Source: Campylobacter concisus (lineage in GTDB: Bacteria > Campylobacterota > Campylobacteria > Campylobacterales > Campylobacteraceae). From it: 64,000 nucleotides of DNA. Shown here in pieces: positions 28,955-37,243 of the stretch (position 1 is its first letter; each line of letters starts with the position of its first letter). Location of the stretch: NCBI RefSeq assembly GCF_002165775.1, contig NZ_NDYP01000003.1:62001-126000 (forward strand), given 5' to 3'. Below the pieces are notes generated by a model that saw only the letters and a program-made list of their open reading frames with translations, did not search any database and was not told where the DNA came from. Both the position numbers and the translations under genes were made by a program.

Positions 28955-28973
28955 ATCTTTTAAAGGCTATTTG

Positions 28974-30173
28974 ATGACAAGCTTACCAAAGTACCTATTT
29001 TTTAAATATTTAAGATTTGATAAAACTCAGCCATTTATCACTCTAAGTGCCTTGCTCGCCTTTCTTGGCGTTAGCATCGGACTTATGGTCTTAATCGTTG
29101 CGATGGCGATTATGAATGGATTTGATAAAGAATTTGAGCGTAAACTTTTTACGATGAACTATCCAATAACCGTTCAAAGTGCCTTTAAAGGCTCTATTGA
29201 TGATGACTTTGTTGATGAGCTAAAGGCTAGATTTAGCGACCTAAAATTTAGTCCATTTATAAGCACACAGGTCATTTACCGCTCGGCAAATGCACTTGAG
29301 GGCGGACTGGTTTATGGCGTAAATTTTAAAGATGAAAAACAGATAAACTCAGTCGTAAATGAAGCCTTAAAAGATAAAGAGCTAGATGGTTTTGAGATAC
29401 TTGTGGGAAGTGGCATAACGAGCGAGTTTAGACTAAGAGATGATGAGAAACTAACGCTTATCTTTACAAAGGCTGATCCTGCTGGCTTTTCACTAACGCC
29501 AAAGATGAAGCGCTTTGGTATCGGTGGCTCATTTACATCTGGGCTAATCGCCTACGATAAGGCGTTTTCATATACTTCAGTTGATGCTTTGAGGAAAATT
29601 TTAGACTATCCAAAAGGCGTTTATGATGGAATTCATATTTTTTCAAGTAAGCCATTTGATGATATAAAAAGGGTGCGTGAGGGACTTCCAGCTGGCGCTG
29701 TTGCCATTGGTTGGTGGGAGCAAAATGGCAATTTTTTCTCAGCGCTCGCACTTGAAAAACGAGCACTTTTTATCGTTTTGATGCTAATTATACTTGTGGC
29801 GTCGCTAAATATCATAAGCTCGCTGCTAATGACAGTGATGAACCGCAGGCAGGAGATCGCCTTGCTTTTAGCGCTTGGTGCTAGTAAAAGTGAGATAAAA
29901 AGAAGCTTTTTCTATCAAGGGCTAGTAATAGGGGGCGGTGGCATTATATTTGGCTTAGTGCTTGGCTTTTTAGGGCTATTTTTGCTTGGAAATTTCAACA
30001 TTATAGACTTGCCGGCTGACGTTTATGGCTCAAGCAAACTACCACTCGAGCTTTCAACCATCGATCTTGTGCTTATTGTAGTTGGAGCTGTATTTATCGT
30101 GGCTATCTCGTCTTATTATCCAGCTAAAAAAGCCACAGAAGTAAATGTGCTTCAAACTTTAAGAAATGAGTAG
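28974..30173 (+). CDS. lolC: LolC/LolE-type lipoprotein-releasing ABC permease
   Basis: A 399-residue permease with an N-terminal transmembrane helix (about 20-46), a large periplasmic domain (about 50-270) and three C-terminal helices (about 265-390), the LolCE/FtsX layout. The start has KYLFFKYLRFDKTQPFI and the end SYYPAKKATEVNVLQTLR, both characteristic. It would extract outer-membrane lipoproteins and hand them to LolA, encoded nearby. The ATPase LolD is not in the window. ATG 28974 sits eight bases after AAAGG and is preferred to the TTG at 28971. Confidence 0.85.
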   Translation: MTSLPKYLFFKYLRFDKTQPFITLSALLAFLGVSIGLMVLIVAMAIMNGFDKEFERKLFTMNYPITVQSAFKGSIDDDFVDELKARFSDLKFSPFISTQVIYRSANALEGGLVYGVNFKDEKQINSVVNEALKDKELDGFEILVGSGITSEFRLRDDEKLTLIFTKADPAGFSLTPKMKRFGIGGSFTSGLIAYDKAFSYTSVDALRKILDYPKGVYDGIHIFSSKPFDDIKRVREGLPAGAVAIGWWEQNGNFFSALALEKRALFIVLMLIILVASLNIISSLLMTVMNRRQEIALLLALGASKSEIKRSFFYQGLVIGGGGIIFGLVLGFLGLFLLGNFNIIDLPADVYGSSKLPLELSTIDLVLIVVGAVFIVAISSYYPAKKATEVNVLQTLRNE

Positions 30174-30191
30174 AGCCTAGAGACTTAGGCT
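30174..30191 (+). terminator. Weak hairpin after lolC
   Basis: AGCCTA and TAGGCT form a 6-bp stem immediately at the lolC stop, with a short loop and only a modest T-content after it. It may end the lolC transcript before the convergent kefB gene. Confidence 0.35.
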
Positions 30192-30275
30192 TGCTCATTG
30201 CTTGTAAAAGTTATTTTTAAAAGATTATTTTAAAACTGGAATAAACTCGTAAAATTCTAGGATAAATTTATACTT

Positions 30276-31901
30276 TTACGCTCTTATATCATGATCGATT
30301 TTGCATTGAAGAGCCTCGTGTACGAGTGTTTTTGCCATGACGCGCTCTTCGCTTATAAGGTGGAAATTCTCGCCTAGCTCGCCAAAGATATCTTTGTTGC
30401 CCTCGCCATTTGCTTTGATGATCGTTTGGATATTTGCGCCGTAGTCTTTGATCTTTTGCGCGATTAGCTCAACTCTTTGCTCGTTATTTACAGTTATGAT
30501 GACAGCGGCTGCATCGTCTAAGCAAGCGTTTTCAAGAGTGTTGCTTTGAAGCACATTTCCTAAAAATACATTTTCCCCGCGGCTCCTACCAAGCTCGACT
30601 AGGCTGATATCATTATCAAGCACGATGTATAAAAGCTTTGTCTCTTTTAGTCTTAAAACTACCTCTTGACCGAGCCTATCATAGCCAAAGACTACGATGT
30701 GATTTTTTAGTTTTTGTGGTTTTAAGGTCTCGTTTGACTCAACTACCATCTCACGCTCTACAAGATCAGCTAAGACATCAAGCTTTTTAAGTATAAAAGG
30801 TGTTGCAAACATCGATATAACAGAGGCTGCGATGAAAATTTGAGCTGTTTGTATATCAAGTAAATTTCTAGTAGTCATTAGTCCAAAAACAGCTAGTGCA
30901 AATTCGCCTATTTGACAAACACTAAGTGCGGTTTTTGCAGCAACTCTTCGCTTCAAATAGATATTTAAGATAGCAAAAACAACAACCGCTTTTATAACCA
31001 TGACACTAAATACTAGGCCAAGAACAAGCCAGATGTTTGAGATGACGACAGCAAAATTTATCTGCATACCAACGGTTATAAAAAATAGCCCTAAGAGCAA
31101 ATCTCTAAAAGGTATGAGATCAACTTCGATTTGGTGTTTATACTGTGTCTCAGCCATCATCATACCGGCCAAAAATGCACCCAAAGAGTATGAGAAGCCA
31201 AAGAAGTGAGCCAAAGTGCTAGAGCCAACGACCATAAATAAAATCGTAGCTATAAAAACCTCTTGCGAATTTGTTTGAATAACTTTATAAAATATCCAGT
31301 TGATGACATATTTACCAAGTAAAAATAGCACAACAATAAGAATAATCGCACTTGTAAATGTCTTTAGTAAAAGCTCATTTATTGAAGCATCTTGCGAGCT
31401 AAACATATCTATCATAAGCAAAATAGGGATGACGGCAATATCTTGGAATAGTAAAATTCCAAGTGCTTTTCTACCGTAAATTTTACTCACATCGCCACTA
31501 TCGTTTAGCGTTTTTAGCACGATCGCAGTTGATGAGAGTGCAAGCGCAAGACCTGCAATAAGTGCCGTTTCGTCTTTTAAGTGAAGGGCATAATAAAGCA
31601 TAACGCCCATTATAAAGCCACTTAAACAAACCTGTAAGCCACCGTTTAAAAAAACCTCTTTTTTCATGCCCATTAAGTGTTTAAAGCTAAACTCAAGCCC
31701 AATGGTAAACATCAAAAATGCGATACCAAATTCCGCGATATGAGAAATTTCATCATTGCTTTTTAGGTTGAAAAATTCTGATATAAGCGTACCAGTTACG
31801 ATGTAACCGATGATGGTTGGTATCTGAAATTTCTTAAAAATGACGTTTAACGCGACTGAGATCGCTGCAACAAGCAAGAAACCTTCTAAAATTTGTTCCA
31901 T
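30276..31901 (-). CDS. kefB: KefB-type K+/H+ antiporter (CPA2) with TrkA-N domain
   Basis: A 541-residue CPA2 antiporter. About twelve transmembrane helices occupy residues 1-385 (GYIVTGTLISEFF, FGIAFLMFTIGLEFS, ALSSTAIVLKTL with the conserved Ser-Thr after the core helix), followed by a cytoplasmic RCK/TrkA-N domain from about 405 (HIVVFGYDRLGQEVVLRL, VLDNDISL, GNVLQSNTLENA). It probably exports K+ in exchange for protons under electrophile or pH stress. It lies three bases after hspR on the same strand, so it is part of the cbpA-hspR-kefB unit, as in C. jejuni from memory. Confidence 0.88.
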   Translation of the reverse strand: MEQILEGFLLVAAISVALNVIFKKFQIPTIIGYIVTGTLISEFFNLKSNDEISHIAEFGIAFLMFTIGLEFSFKHLMGMKKEVFLNGGLQVCLSGFIMGVMLYYALHLKDETALIAGLALALSSTAIVLKTLNDSGDVSKIYGRKALGILLFQDIAVIPILLMIDMFSSQDASINELLLKTFTSAIILIVVLFLLGKYVINWIFYKVIQTNSQEVFIATILFMVVGSSTLAHFFGFSYSLGAFLAGMMMAETQYKHQIEVDLIPFRDLLLGLFFITVGMQINFAVVISNIWLVLGLVFSVMVIKAVVVFAILNIYLKRRVAAKTALSVCQIGEFALAVFGLMTTRNLLDIQTAQIFIAASVISMFATPFILKKLDVLADLVEREMVVESNETLKPQKLKNHIVVFGYDRLGQEVVLRLKETKLLYIVLDNDISLVELGRSRGENVFLGNVLQSNTLENACLDDAAAVIITVNNEQRVELIAQKIKDYGANIQTIIKANGEGNKDIFGELGENFHLISEERVMAKTLVHEALQCKIDHDIRA

Positions 31902-31904
31902 ATA

Positions 31905-32279
31905 TTATTTTTTGCCTTCATAAAATACAAGATCAAAGCTACTTTTTCTCTTTACAAGCGATCTTTTGGTGCTTGTTTGACTGGTAGCTTCGTGTAATTT
32001 TTTATTTAGCTCATCAATAGTTGATTCTAAATCGTCAATTTTTTCTTTCAACTGAAGTATCACATCAACGCCGGCTAAATTTACACCTAGTTCACGGGTT
32101 AAATTTAGTATAGTTTTTACGCGATCAACGTCTTTTTGTGAGTAGAGCCTCATCTTGCCATCTGTTCTTGATGGCTCGATAAGTCCCTCTCTTTCATATT
32201 GTCTTAAAGTTTGTGGATGTATGCTTAAAACCTTTGCAACAACGCTTATTAAAAAAAGTGGTTCTTCATAATTTTGCAT
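31905..32279 (-). CDS. hspR: Heat-shock repressor HspR (MerR family)
   Basis: A 124-residue MerR-type regulator: an N-terminal winged helix (ISVVAKVLSIHPQTLRQYER, EGLIEPSRTDGKMRLYSQ) and a coiled-coil dimerisation helix (about 78-98). HspR represses chaperone genes by binding HAIR inverted repeats and is released on heat stress. It lies three bases after cbpA; DnaK and CbpA often act as co-repressors. A near-consensus HAIR sequence precedes cbpA at 33222-33242, suggesting autoregulation of cbpA-hspR-kefB. Confidence 0.93.
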   Translation of the reverse strand: MQNYEEPLFLISVVAKVLSIHPQTLRQYEREGLIEPSRTDGKMRLYSQKDVDRVKTILNLTRELGVNLAGVDVILQLKEKIDDLESTIDELNKKLHEATSQTSTKRSLVKRKSSFDLVFYEGKK

Positions 32280-32282
32280 TTT

Positions 32283-33179
32283 TTACTCCGGTAATTTTTC
32301 TTTTAACTCTTTTACTAAGCCCTCATCAAGCTCACTGATATTTGGAAGTTTTACCCTGGCTTTTAGGTAAAGATCTCCGTAAATTCCGCTCTTTCTGTTT
32401 TGCACGCCATATCCTTTTAAACGGATCTTTGTACCTGTTTTTGAGTTCTCAGCGATCTTGATCGTGACATCTTTTTTATAAGTATGTACATCGACTTTTC
32501 CGCCAAAAAGCATAGTTTTTAGTGGAATTTCTATATCTTTATAAAGATCGTCTCCGACTCTTTCATATTCGTCGCTTGGCTCAACGCTAATAGCAAGTAT
32601 AAGATCGCCTTTTTGACCACCAGCGCTCTTGCCTTTGCCTTTTACGCGAAGCTTCTCGCCACCTTCTATGCCACTTGGAATTTTTATCTTAATGCTTTCG
32701 CCATTAAAATTTATCTTATGTTCGCCACCAGTTACAGCTACGTCAAATGGTATAGAAATTTTTGCATTTACGTCTAGACCAGCTCCGCCAAAGCCAAATC
32801 CACCACTGCTAAACCCATCAAAGCCTCCAAAATTACTACCAAATCCGCTGCTAAATTTGGCTCCACCGCCACCAAAGCTACCTGAGAAGATATTCTTTAA
32901 AATTTCGTTTAGATCGCCCATATCGGCTGAGCTACTGGCAAAGTCGTGGAAATTTTGACCGCCAAACATAGTATCGCCGTACTGGTCGTATTGAGCTCGT
33001 TTTTTATCGTCACTTAAAATTTCATAAGCAGCATTTATCTCTTTAAATTTATCTTCTGCTCCAGGGTCTTTATTGATGTCTGGGTGATATTTTCTGGCAA
33101 GTTTTCTATAAGCTTTTTTTATCTCGTCGCTTGAGGCACCCTTTGAAACCCCTAAAGTCTCATATAAGCTTTCACTCAT
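32283..33179 (-). CDS. cbpA: DnaJ-class co-chaperone CbpA
   Basis: A 298-residue J-protein without the zinc-finger domain of full DnaJ. The J domain (about 1-70) has YHPDIN with the HPD triad, then a Gly/Phe-rich segment (about 95-135, [20 protein letters not shown] region) and two C-terminal substrate-binding domains ([29 protein letters not shown], [14 protein letters not shown]). This layout is CbpA. It is the first gene of the unit with hspR and kefB and diverges from htrA. A TATAAT and a HAIR-like operator lie upstream. Confidence 0.95.
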   Translation of the reverse strand: MSESLYETLGVSKGASSDEIKKAYRKLARKYHPDINKDPGAEDKFKEINAAYEILSDDKKRAQYDQYGDTMFGGQNFHDFASSSADMGDLNEILKNIFSGSFGGGGAKFSSGFGSNFGGFDGFSSGGFGFGGAGLDVNAKISIPFDVAVTGGEHKINFNGESIKIKIPSGIEGGEKLRVKGKGKSAGGQKGDLILAISVEPSDEYERVGDDLYKDIEIPLKTMLFGGKVDVHTYKKDVTIKIAENSKTGTKIRLKGYGVQNRKSGIYGDLYLKARVKLPNISELDEGLVKELKEKLPE

Positions 33180-33207
33180 ATATTCTCCTTATATTTTTTT
33201 GATACGA

Positions 33208-33213
33208 ATTATA
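33208..33213 (-). promoter_or_regulatory. -10 box of cbpA-hspR-kefB
   Basis: On the minus strand TATAATTCG lies about 28 bases upstream of the cbpA ATG. The HAIR-like repeat at 33222-33242 sits immediately upstream, where the spacer and -35 would be, so a bound repressor should block this promoter. Confidence 0.7.
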
Positions 33214-33221
33214 TCACAAAG

Positions 33222-33242
33222 CTTTAGTCTATGCAAGTCAAG
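33222..33242. promoter_or_regulatory. HAIR-like HspR operator between cbpA and htrA
   Basis: CTTTAGT, seven bases, AGTCAAG. The HAIR consensus I know is CTTGAGT-N7-ACTCAAG; each half here has one mismatch and the spacing is exact. The position beside the cbpA -10 fits repression of cbpA-hspR-kefB. It is also about 60 bases upstream of the htrA -10, so a second effect on htrA is possible but less certain. Confidence 0.65.
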
Positions 33243-33298
33243 TTTATTTTTGTTTAATAACAAGAAAAAGTGTTAAGATTTTATTTTTTCACTATATT

Positions 33299-33304
33299 TA
33301 TAAT
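33299..33304 (+). promoter_or_regulatory. -10 box of htrA
   Basis: TATAAT about 31 bases upstream of the htrA ATG, preceded by periodic A/T tracts (TTAAGATTTTATTTTTTCAC), the usual Campylobacter promoter style. An AAAGGA ribosome site follows. Confidence 0.65.
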
Positions 33305-33334
33305 TTGCAAAAATTTTTAGATTAAAGGAAAAAA

Positions 33335-34738
33335 ATGAAAAAGATTGTGCTAATTTCATTAGTAGCAGCTTCTTTTTTAGTGGGGGCTGATATTAAATTT
33401 AATGAAGCTAACTCTAATATCACGAGAGTCTCGCCACTTAGCGATAAAAATAGCGTACTTTCTTATTATGACTCGATCGCTCAGGCAAAGCTTTCAGTTG
33501 TAAATATCTCAACTACAAAAACGGTAAATAACGCTGGTATTGAGCAGATGTTTAATGACCCTTTCTTCAATGAATTTTTTGGATTTAACTTTGCAAAACC
33601 AAAAGAAAAAGAAAAAACTACTTCGCTTGGTTCTGGCGTTATTATCTCAAATGATGGATATATCGTTACAAATAACCACGTTATTGAAGATAGCGACCAA
33701 ATAGTCGTAACCCTTGCAAATGGTGGCAAAGAGTATAAAGCAAAGCTAATAGGAAGTGATCCAAAAACCGATCTAGCCGTCGTAAAGATAGAAGTAAACG
33801 GACTAAATGCTATCACTTTTGCAGACTCATCAAAGCTGCTTGATGCAGATGTCGTATTTGCAATAGGTAATCCATTTGGCGTTGGTGAAAGTATCACTCA
33901 AGGTATCATTTCAGGGCTAAATAAAGATAATATCGGCCTTAATCAATATGAAAATTTCATCCAAACAGACGCCTCGATAAATCCTGGCAACTCAGGCGGC
34001 GCTTTAGTTGATAGCAGGGGATATTTAGTCGGAATAAACTCAGCCATACTTTCAAAAAGTGGTGGCAATAACGGCATTGGCTTTGCGATCCCATCAAATA
34101 TGGTAAAAGATATCGCTAAAAAGCTGATAACTGACGGCAAGATCGAGCGTGGCTTTATCGGCGTTACGATTGCAAATTTAACAGATGAGCAAAAAGAGCT
34201 TTATACAAATAAAGAGGGTGCTTTAATAAGTGGCGTAGAGCAAGGCATGCCAGCAGATGAGGCTGGACTAAAAAGAGGTGATTTGGTCATATCAGCTAAC
34301 GACAAAGCTATAAAAAACGCAAATGATCTTAAAAATTTCATCGGTTCACTAACTCCAAATAGCAGCGTTGATATAACTTACGAGCGATCAAATAAAGTGA
34401 TGAATGCAAAAATCAAGCTTGCAAACGCTGATCACAATTCAAAAGACATAGCAAAAAGCATTATAATCGAAGGACTTAGTGTTAGCAATCTAAGCGATGA
34501 GATAAGATATAAATACAAAATCAGCCCAGATACTCAAGGCGTGCTAGTAACTGACGTAAAATCAGGCTCAAAAGCTGAAGACTTTGGCTTTGAAAGAGGT
34601 GATGTGATCGTGCAAGTTGGTGAAGAGAGTATAAAAGATCTTCAAACATTTGCAAATACAATCAAAAATACAAAAGGTAAAAAGACACTAGTGTGGATAA
34701 ATCGCGGTGGTATCATACAAGGCCTTGTTATAAAATAA
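33335..34738 (+). CDS. htrA: Periplasmic serine protease/chaperone HtrA (DegP)
   Basis: A 467-residue periplasmic quality-control protease with a signal peptide (about 1-18). The catalytic triad is visible: His115 (TNNHVIED), Asp146 (TDLAVVK) and Ser220 (GNSGGAL). Two PDZ domains follow (about 275-365 and 375-460, GFIGVTIANL and GVLVTDVKSG). In Campylobacter, HtrA is also secreted and cleaves host E-cadherin; whether that holds here is not shown. It is divergent from cbpA and followed by a perfect 26-base palindrome terminator, then cprRS. Confidence 0.97.
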   Translation: MKKIVLISLVAASFLVGADIKFNEANSNITRVSPLSDKNSVLSYYDSIAQAKLSVVNISTTKTVNNAGIEQMFNDPFFNEFFGFNFAKPKEKEKTTSLGSGVIISNDGYIVTNNHVIEDSDQIVVTLANGGKEYKAKLIGSDPKTDLAVVKIEVNGLNAITFADSSKLLDADVVFAIGNPFGVGESITQGIISGLNKDNIGLNQYENFIQTDASINPGNSGGALVDSRGYLVGINSAILSKSGGNNGIGFAIPSNMVKDIAKKLITDGKIERGFIGVTIANLTDEQKELYTNKEGALISGVEQGMPADEAGLKRGDLVISANDKAIKNANDLKNFIGSLTPNSSVDITYERSNKVMNAKIKLANADHNSKDIAKSIIIEGLSVSNLSDEIRYKYKISPDTQGVLVTDVKSGSKAEDFGFERGDVIVQVGEESIKDLQTFANTIKNTKGKKTLVWINRGGIIQGLVIK

Positions 34739-34742
34739 TCAT

Positions 34743-34768
34743 TTAAGAGCTGAAATTTCAGCTCTTAA
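34743..34768. terminator. Perfect palindrome terminator after htrA
   Basis: A 26-base perfect palindrome with the arm TTAAGAGCTGAAA lies five bases past the htrA stop, followed by CCCTTTTAAATTTTT. It should fold into a stem with a minimal loop and end the htrA transcript before the cprR promoter. Confidence 0.75.
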
Positions 34769-34798
34769 CCCTTTTAAATTTTTAAAATCTTAATCTGC

Positions 34799-34804
34799 TA
34801 TAAT
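34799..34804 (+). promoter_or_regulatory. -10 box of cprRS
   Basis: CTGCTATAATCC contains TATAAT about 32 bases before the cprR ATG. AACAGGAAAG provides the ribosome site. It suggests cprRS is transcribed apart from htrA. Confidence 0.65.
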
Positions 34805-34835
34805 CCTTAAAAATAAATTTACAACAGGAAAGATC

Positions 34836-35513
34836 ATGACTAGAATTTTAATGATAGAAGATGATATGGAGCTTGCTGAAATTTTAACCGAATATCTAGA
34901 AAACTATGATATTGAAGTAGTAACTGCTGAAGAGCCATATATCGGACTTTCTACGCTAAATACAAGTAAATTTGACCTAGTGATACTAGATCTTACATTG
35001 CCTGGTATGGATGGATTAGAAGTTTGTAAAGAGATCAGGAAAAATCACAATATCCCTATTATCATATCAAGTGCAAGGCATGATATAACAGATAAGGTAA
35101 ATGCTCTTGATAACGGAGCAGATGATTATTTGCCAAAGCCATATGACCCACAAGAGCTTTTGGCTCGTATCAAAAGTCATCTAAGAAGGCAGAGCATCAC
35201 CCCAGCAAGTGAGGCGAGAAATTTAAATAAAGACCTGGTTTTAAAAGAATTTGAACATGAAATTTTATTTAAAGGCAGTGTCTTAAATTTAACTGCCGCA
35301 GAATACGACATCTTAAAATACCTACTTTTAAAAGAGGGCGGAGCGGTTACTAGAGAGGAGCTTATCTATAACTGCGAGAGCATAAATGAAGATAGCTCAA
35401 ACAAAAGTATTGACGTCATCATCGGCAGGATTCGCCAAAAACTAAATGAAAATCCAAAAGAGCCAAAATACATCCACGCGATCCGCGGTATCGGCTATAA
35501 ATTGGTTCTTTGA
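34836..35513 (+). CDS. cprR: OmpR-family response regulator, CprR-like
   Basis: A 225-residue regulator. The receiver domain has MIEDDMELAE, the phospho-acceptor Asp52 in VILDLTLPGMDG and a conserved Lys in LPKPYDPQE; the C-terminal winged helix (about 130-225) ends IHAIRGIGYKL. It lies downstream of htrA with its cognate kinase overlapping, the arrangement of C. jejuni CprRS, which affects biofilm and envelope traits (from memory). The gene name is by synteny; the targets here are unknown. Confidence 0.85.
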   Translation: MTRILMIEDDMELAEILTEYLENYDIEVVTAEEPYIGLSTLNTSKFDLVILDLTLPGMDGLEVCKEIRKNHNIPIIISSARHDITDKVNALDNGADDYLPKPYDPQELLARIKSHLRRQSITPASEARNLNKDLVLKEFEHEILFKGSVLNLTAAEYDILKYLLLKEGGAVTREELIYNCESINEDSSNKSIDVIIGRIRQKLNENPKEPKYIHAIRGIGYKLVL

Positions 35514-36754
35514 TGCCAAGATCGTCTATATTTATCACGATAACGTTTATCTTTGGACTCGCGCTCGTTTCGATATTTCTAGCCTTTTTGTGGCTCATGG
35601 GCTTTGATAAGCAAAACTATACAAGAGAACTAAATAACAAATACTCAAACGTCGCTAGGACAAATTTATTTTATATGGGTGGCATCATAAATAAAGCTCA
35701 GTACGACCGTCAGCTTTCAAATATCGATATGCCAGAGATCAAAGACGAGAAGAAAAAGGATGAAATTTTAAAACAAGCGACTGTTTTAGAAGAAATTTCA
35801 AGCGATTTAGGCTCAAGCGCGATCTTGCTTTATGATAAGCACCACTACTTAAGGATTGAGCATTTAGACGAGCTAAAGCTTTTAATGGATAAGGAATTTC
35901 AGCCTTATAGATACGAGGTGATAAAGGCTGTTTTTCTGGTGGTTGCGGTCATCTTGCTAGGTGCTTACATTTTTGTTATCTATAAAATAAAACCGCTTAG
36001 AAAGCTAAAGCGTCAGATCGTAAAATTTGCAAATGGTGAGCTTGATGGCGTACAAAATGTTGGCAACGGCAAGGATGAAATTTCTGAAGTTTCTGAAGCA
36101 TTTTATGAGGCGGTTTGTCAGATCAAGGCGCTTAATGACTCAAGGCACCTTTTCTTAAGAAACATAATGCACGAGCTAAAAACTCCTATCACAAAAGGGC
36201 TAATCGCCGCTCAAATGATAGAAAAAAGTAAAAATCAAGAAAGGCTAATCTCGGTCTTTCACAAGCTTGAAAATTTGATAAACGAACTTGCGGCGATCGA
36301 GCAGATAACATCAAAAATAGGACTTAGTAATAAAACGCCATGTTTCATGAGAGATCTCATCGATGAGGCTATCGATATAGCCATGGTAGAAAAAGAGTGT
36401 GTTGGTGTCAGTGAGCTTGATGAGGTTAGGGTGCTCGTTGATTTCAAGCTATTTTCAGTTGCTATAAAAAATATGATAGATAATGGCATAAAGTACTCAA
36501 CTGATAAGCACGTAAATATCGTTGTTAGCAAGGATCATATGAAATTTATAACCCAAGGCGAGAAGCTAAAAAATGATCTTGACTTTTATATCCAGCCATT
36601 TATTAAAGGAGAGGATGCGCAAAAAAGTTTTGGACTAGGTTTATATATAGTTAGCAATATACTTGATGCTCATGGACTCAAATTTAGATACGAATACAAA
36701 AACGGAATGAATGTTTTTGTTTTTGAAAATTTACAAGATATAATAGTGACTTAA
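35513..36754 (+). CDS. cprS: Sensor histidine kinase, CprS-like
   Basis: A 413-residue kinase with two transmembrane helices (about 8-28 and 140-160) bracketing a periplasmic sensor segment, a HAMP-like stretch (KIKPLRKLKRQIVKFANG), the H-box LRNIMHELKTPITKG, an N-box region (IKNMIDNGIKYS) and a short G-box (SFGLGLYIV). The periplasmic part is small. ATG 35513 overlaps the stop of cprR (TGATG), so the pair is translationally coupled; an in-frame TTG at 35510 is less likely. By synteny it partners CprR. Confidence 0.85.
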   Translation: MPRSSIFITITFIFGLALVSIFLAFLWLMGFDKQNYTRELNNKYSNVARTNLFYMGGIINKAQYDRQLSNIDMPEIKDEKKKDEILKQATVLEEISSDLGSSAILLYDKHHYLRIEHLDELKLLMDKEFQPYRYEVIKAVFLVVAVILLGAYIFVIYKIKPLRKLKRQIVKFANGELDGVQNVGNGKDEISEVSEAFYEAVCQIKALNDSRHLFLRNIMHELKTPITKGLIAAQMIEKSKNQERLISVFHKLENLINELAAIEQITSKIGLSNKTPCFMRDLIDEAIDIAMVEKECVGVSELDEVRVLVDFKLFSVAIKNMIDNGIKYSTDKHVNIVVSKDHMKFITQGEKLKNDLDFYIQPFIKGEDAQKSFGLGLYIVSNILDAHGLKFRYEYKNGMNVFVFENLQDIIVT

Positions 36755-36785
36755 ATAAAACATAATAAACAAAAGAGGGCTAAAA

Positions 36786-37223
36786 ATGGCAGCAAAAATT
36801 TTCTCACCAGATGATATCTTATCAATAATAGATCTTGAAATAGCTTTTATAAATCGTTATAAAAATGTAAAAGATTATGCAAAAAATTTATCTTTGATAT
36901 ATTTTTCTTTGCCAAGTACTAAAGAGTATAGTGAGCTCTTTGAAAAATTTTTAAGACAAACTGACGTCGTTGTAAGAGAGAATGAACATTATGTGGTCGT
37001 GCTTCATGGAACAAATGAAAGAGGAGCTAGCGAACTATTATCAGGTATTCAGGAGTTTTTAAACGCTGAGCCAATTGATTTGATTGTAAGCTATCCAAAA
37101 GATGGAAGAAATGCTAAAGAGCTTACTACTAAGCTTCAAGATGAGATAAAAGATAATTACGGCGTATTGCTTGAAATGCTTTCAAATCAAGAAAAATTTG
37201 AAGCTTTTGAAAGCATGATTTAA
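36786..37223 (+). CDS. Small protein with degenerate GGDEF-like fold
   Basis: A 145-residue cytosolic protein. LRQTDVVVR at 56-64 and VVVLHGTNERGASEL at 70-84 match, at exact spacing, the flanks of a diguanylate cyclase active site (LR-x-x-D-x-x-x-R-[GGDEF]-x-x-x-L-P-G-T-x4-G-A), but the GGDEF site is ENEHY (65-69). The N-terminal half is short and lacks the usual D-x-D-x-F-K block. It cannot be an active cyclase as I read it; it might be a structural relic or a binding module. It lies between cprS and an antiporter gene, 20 bases before the latter. Confidence 0.7.
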   Translation: MAAKIFSPDDILSIIDLEIAFINRYKNVKDYAKNLSLIYFSLPSTKEYSELFEKFLRQTDVVVRENEHYVVVLHGTNERGASELLSGIQEFLNAEPIDLIVSYPKDGRNAKELTTKLQDEIKDNYGVLLEMLSNQEKFEAFESMI

Positions 37224-37243
37224 TATAATTTTGTGGAGTTTGT

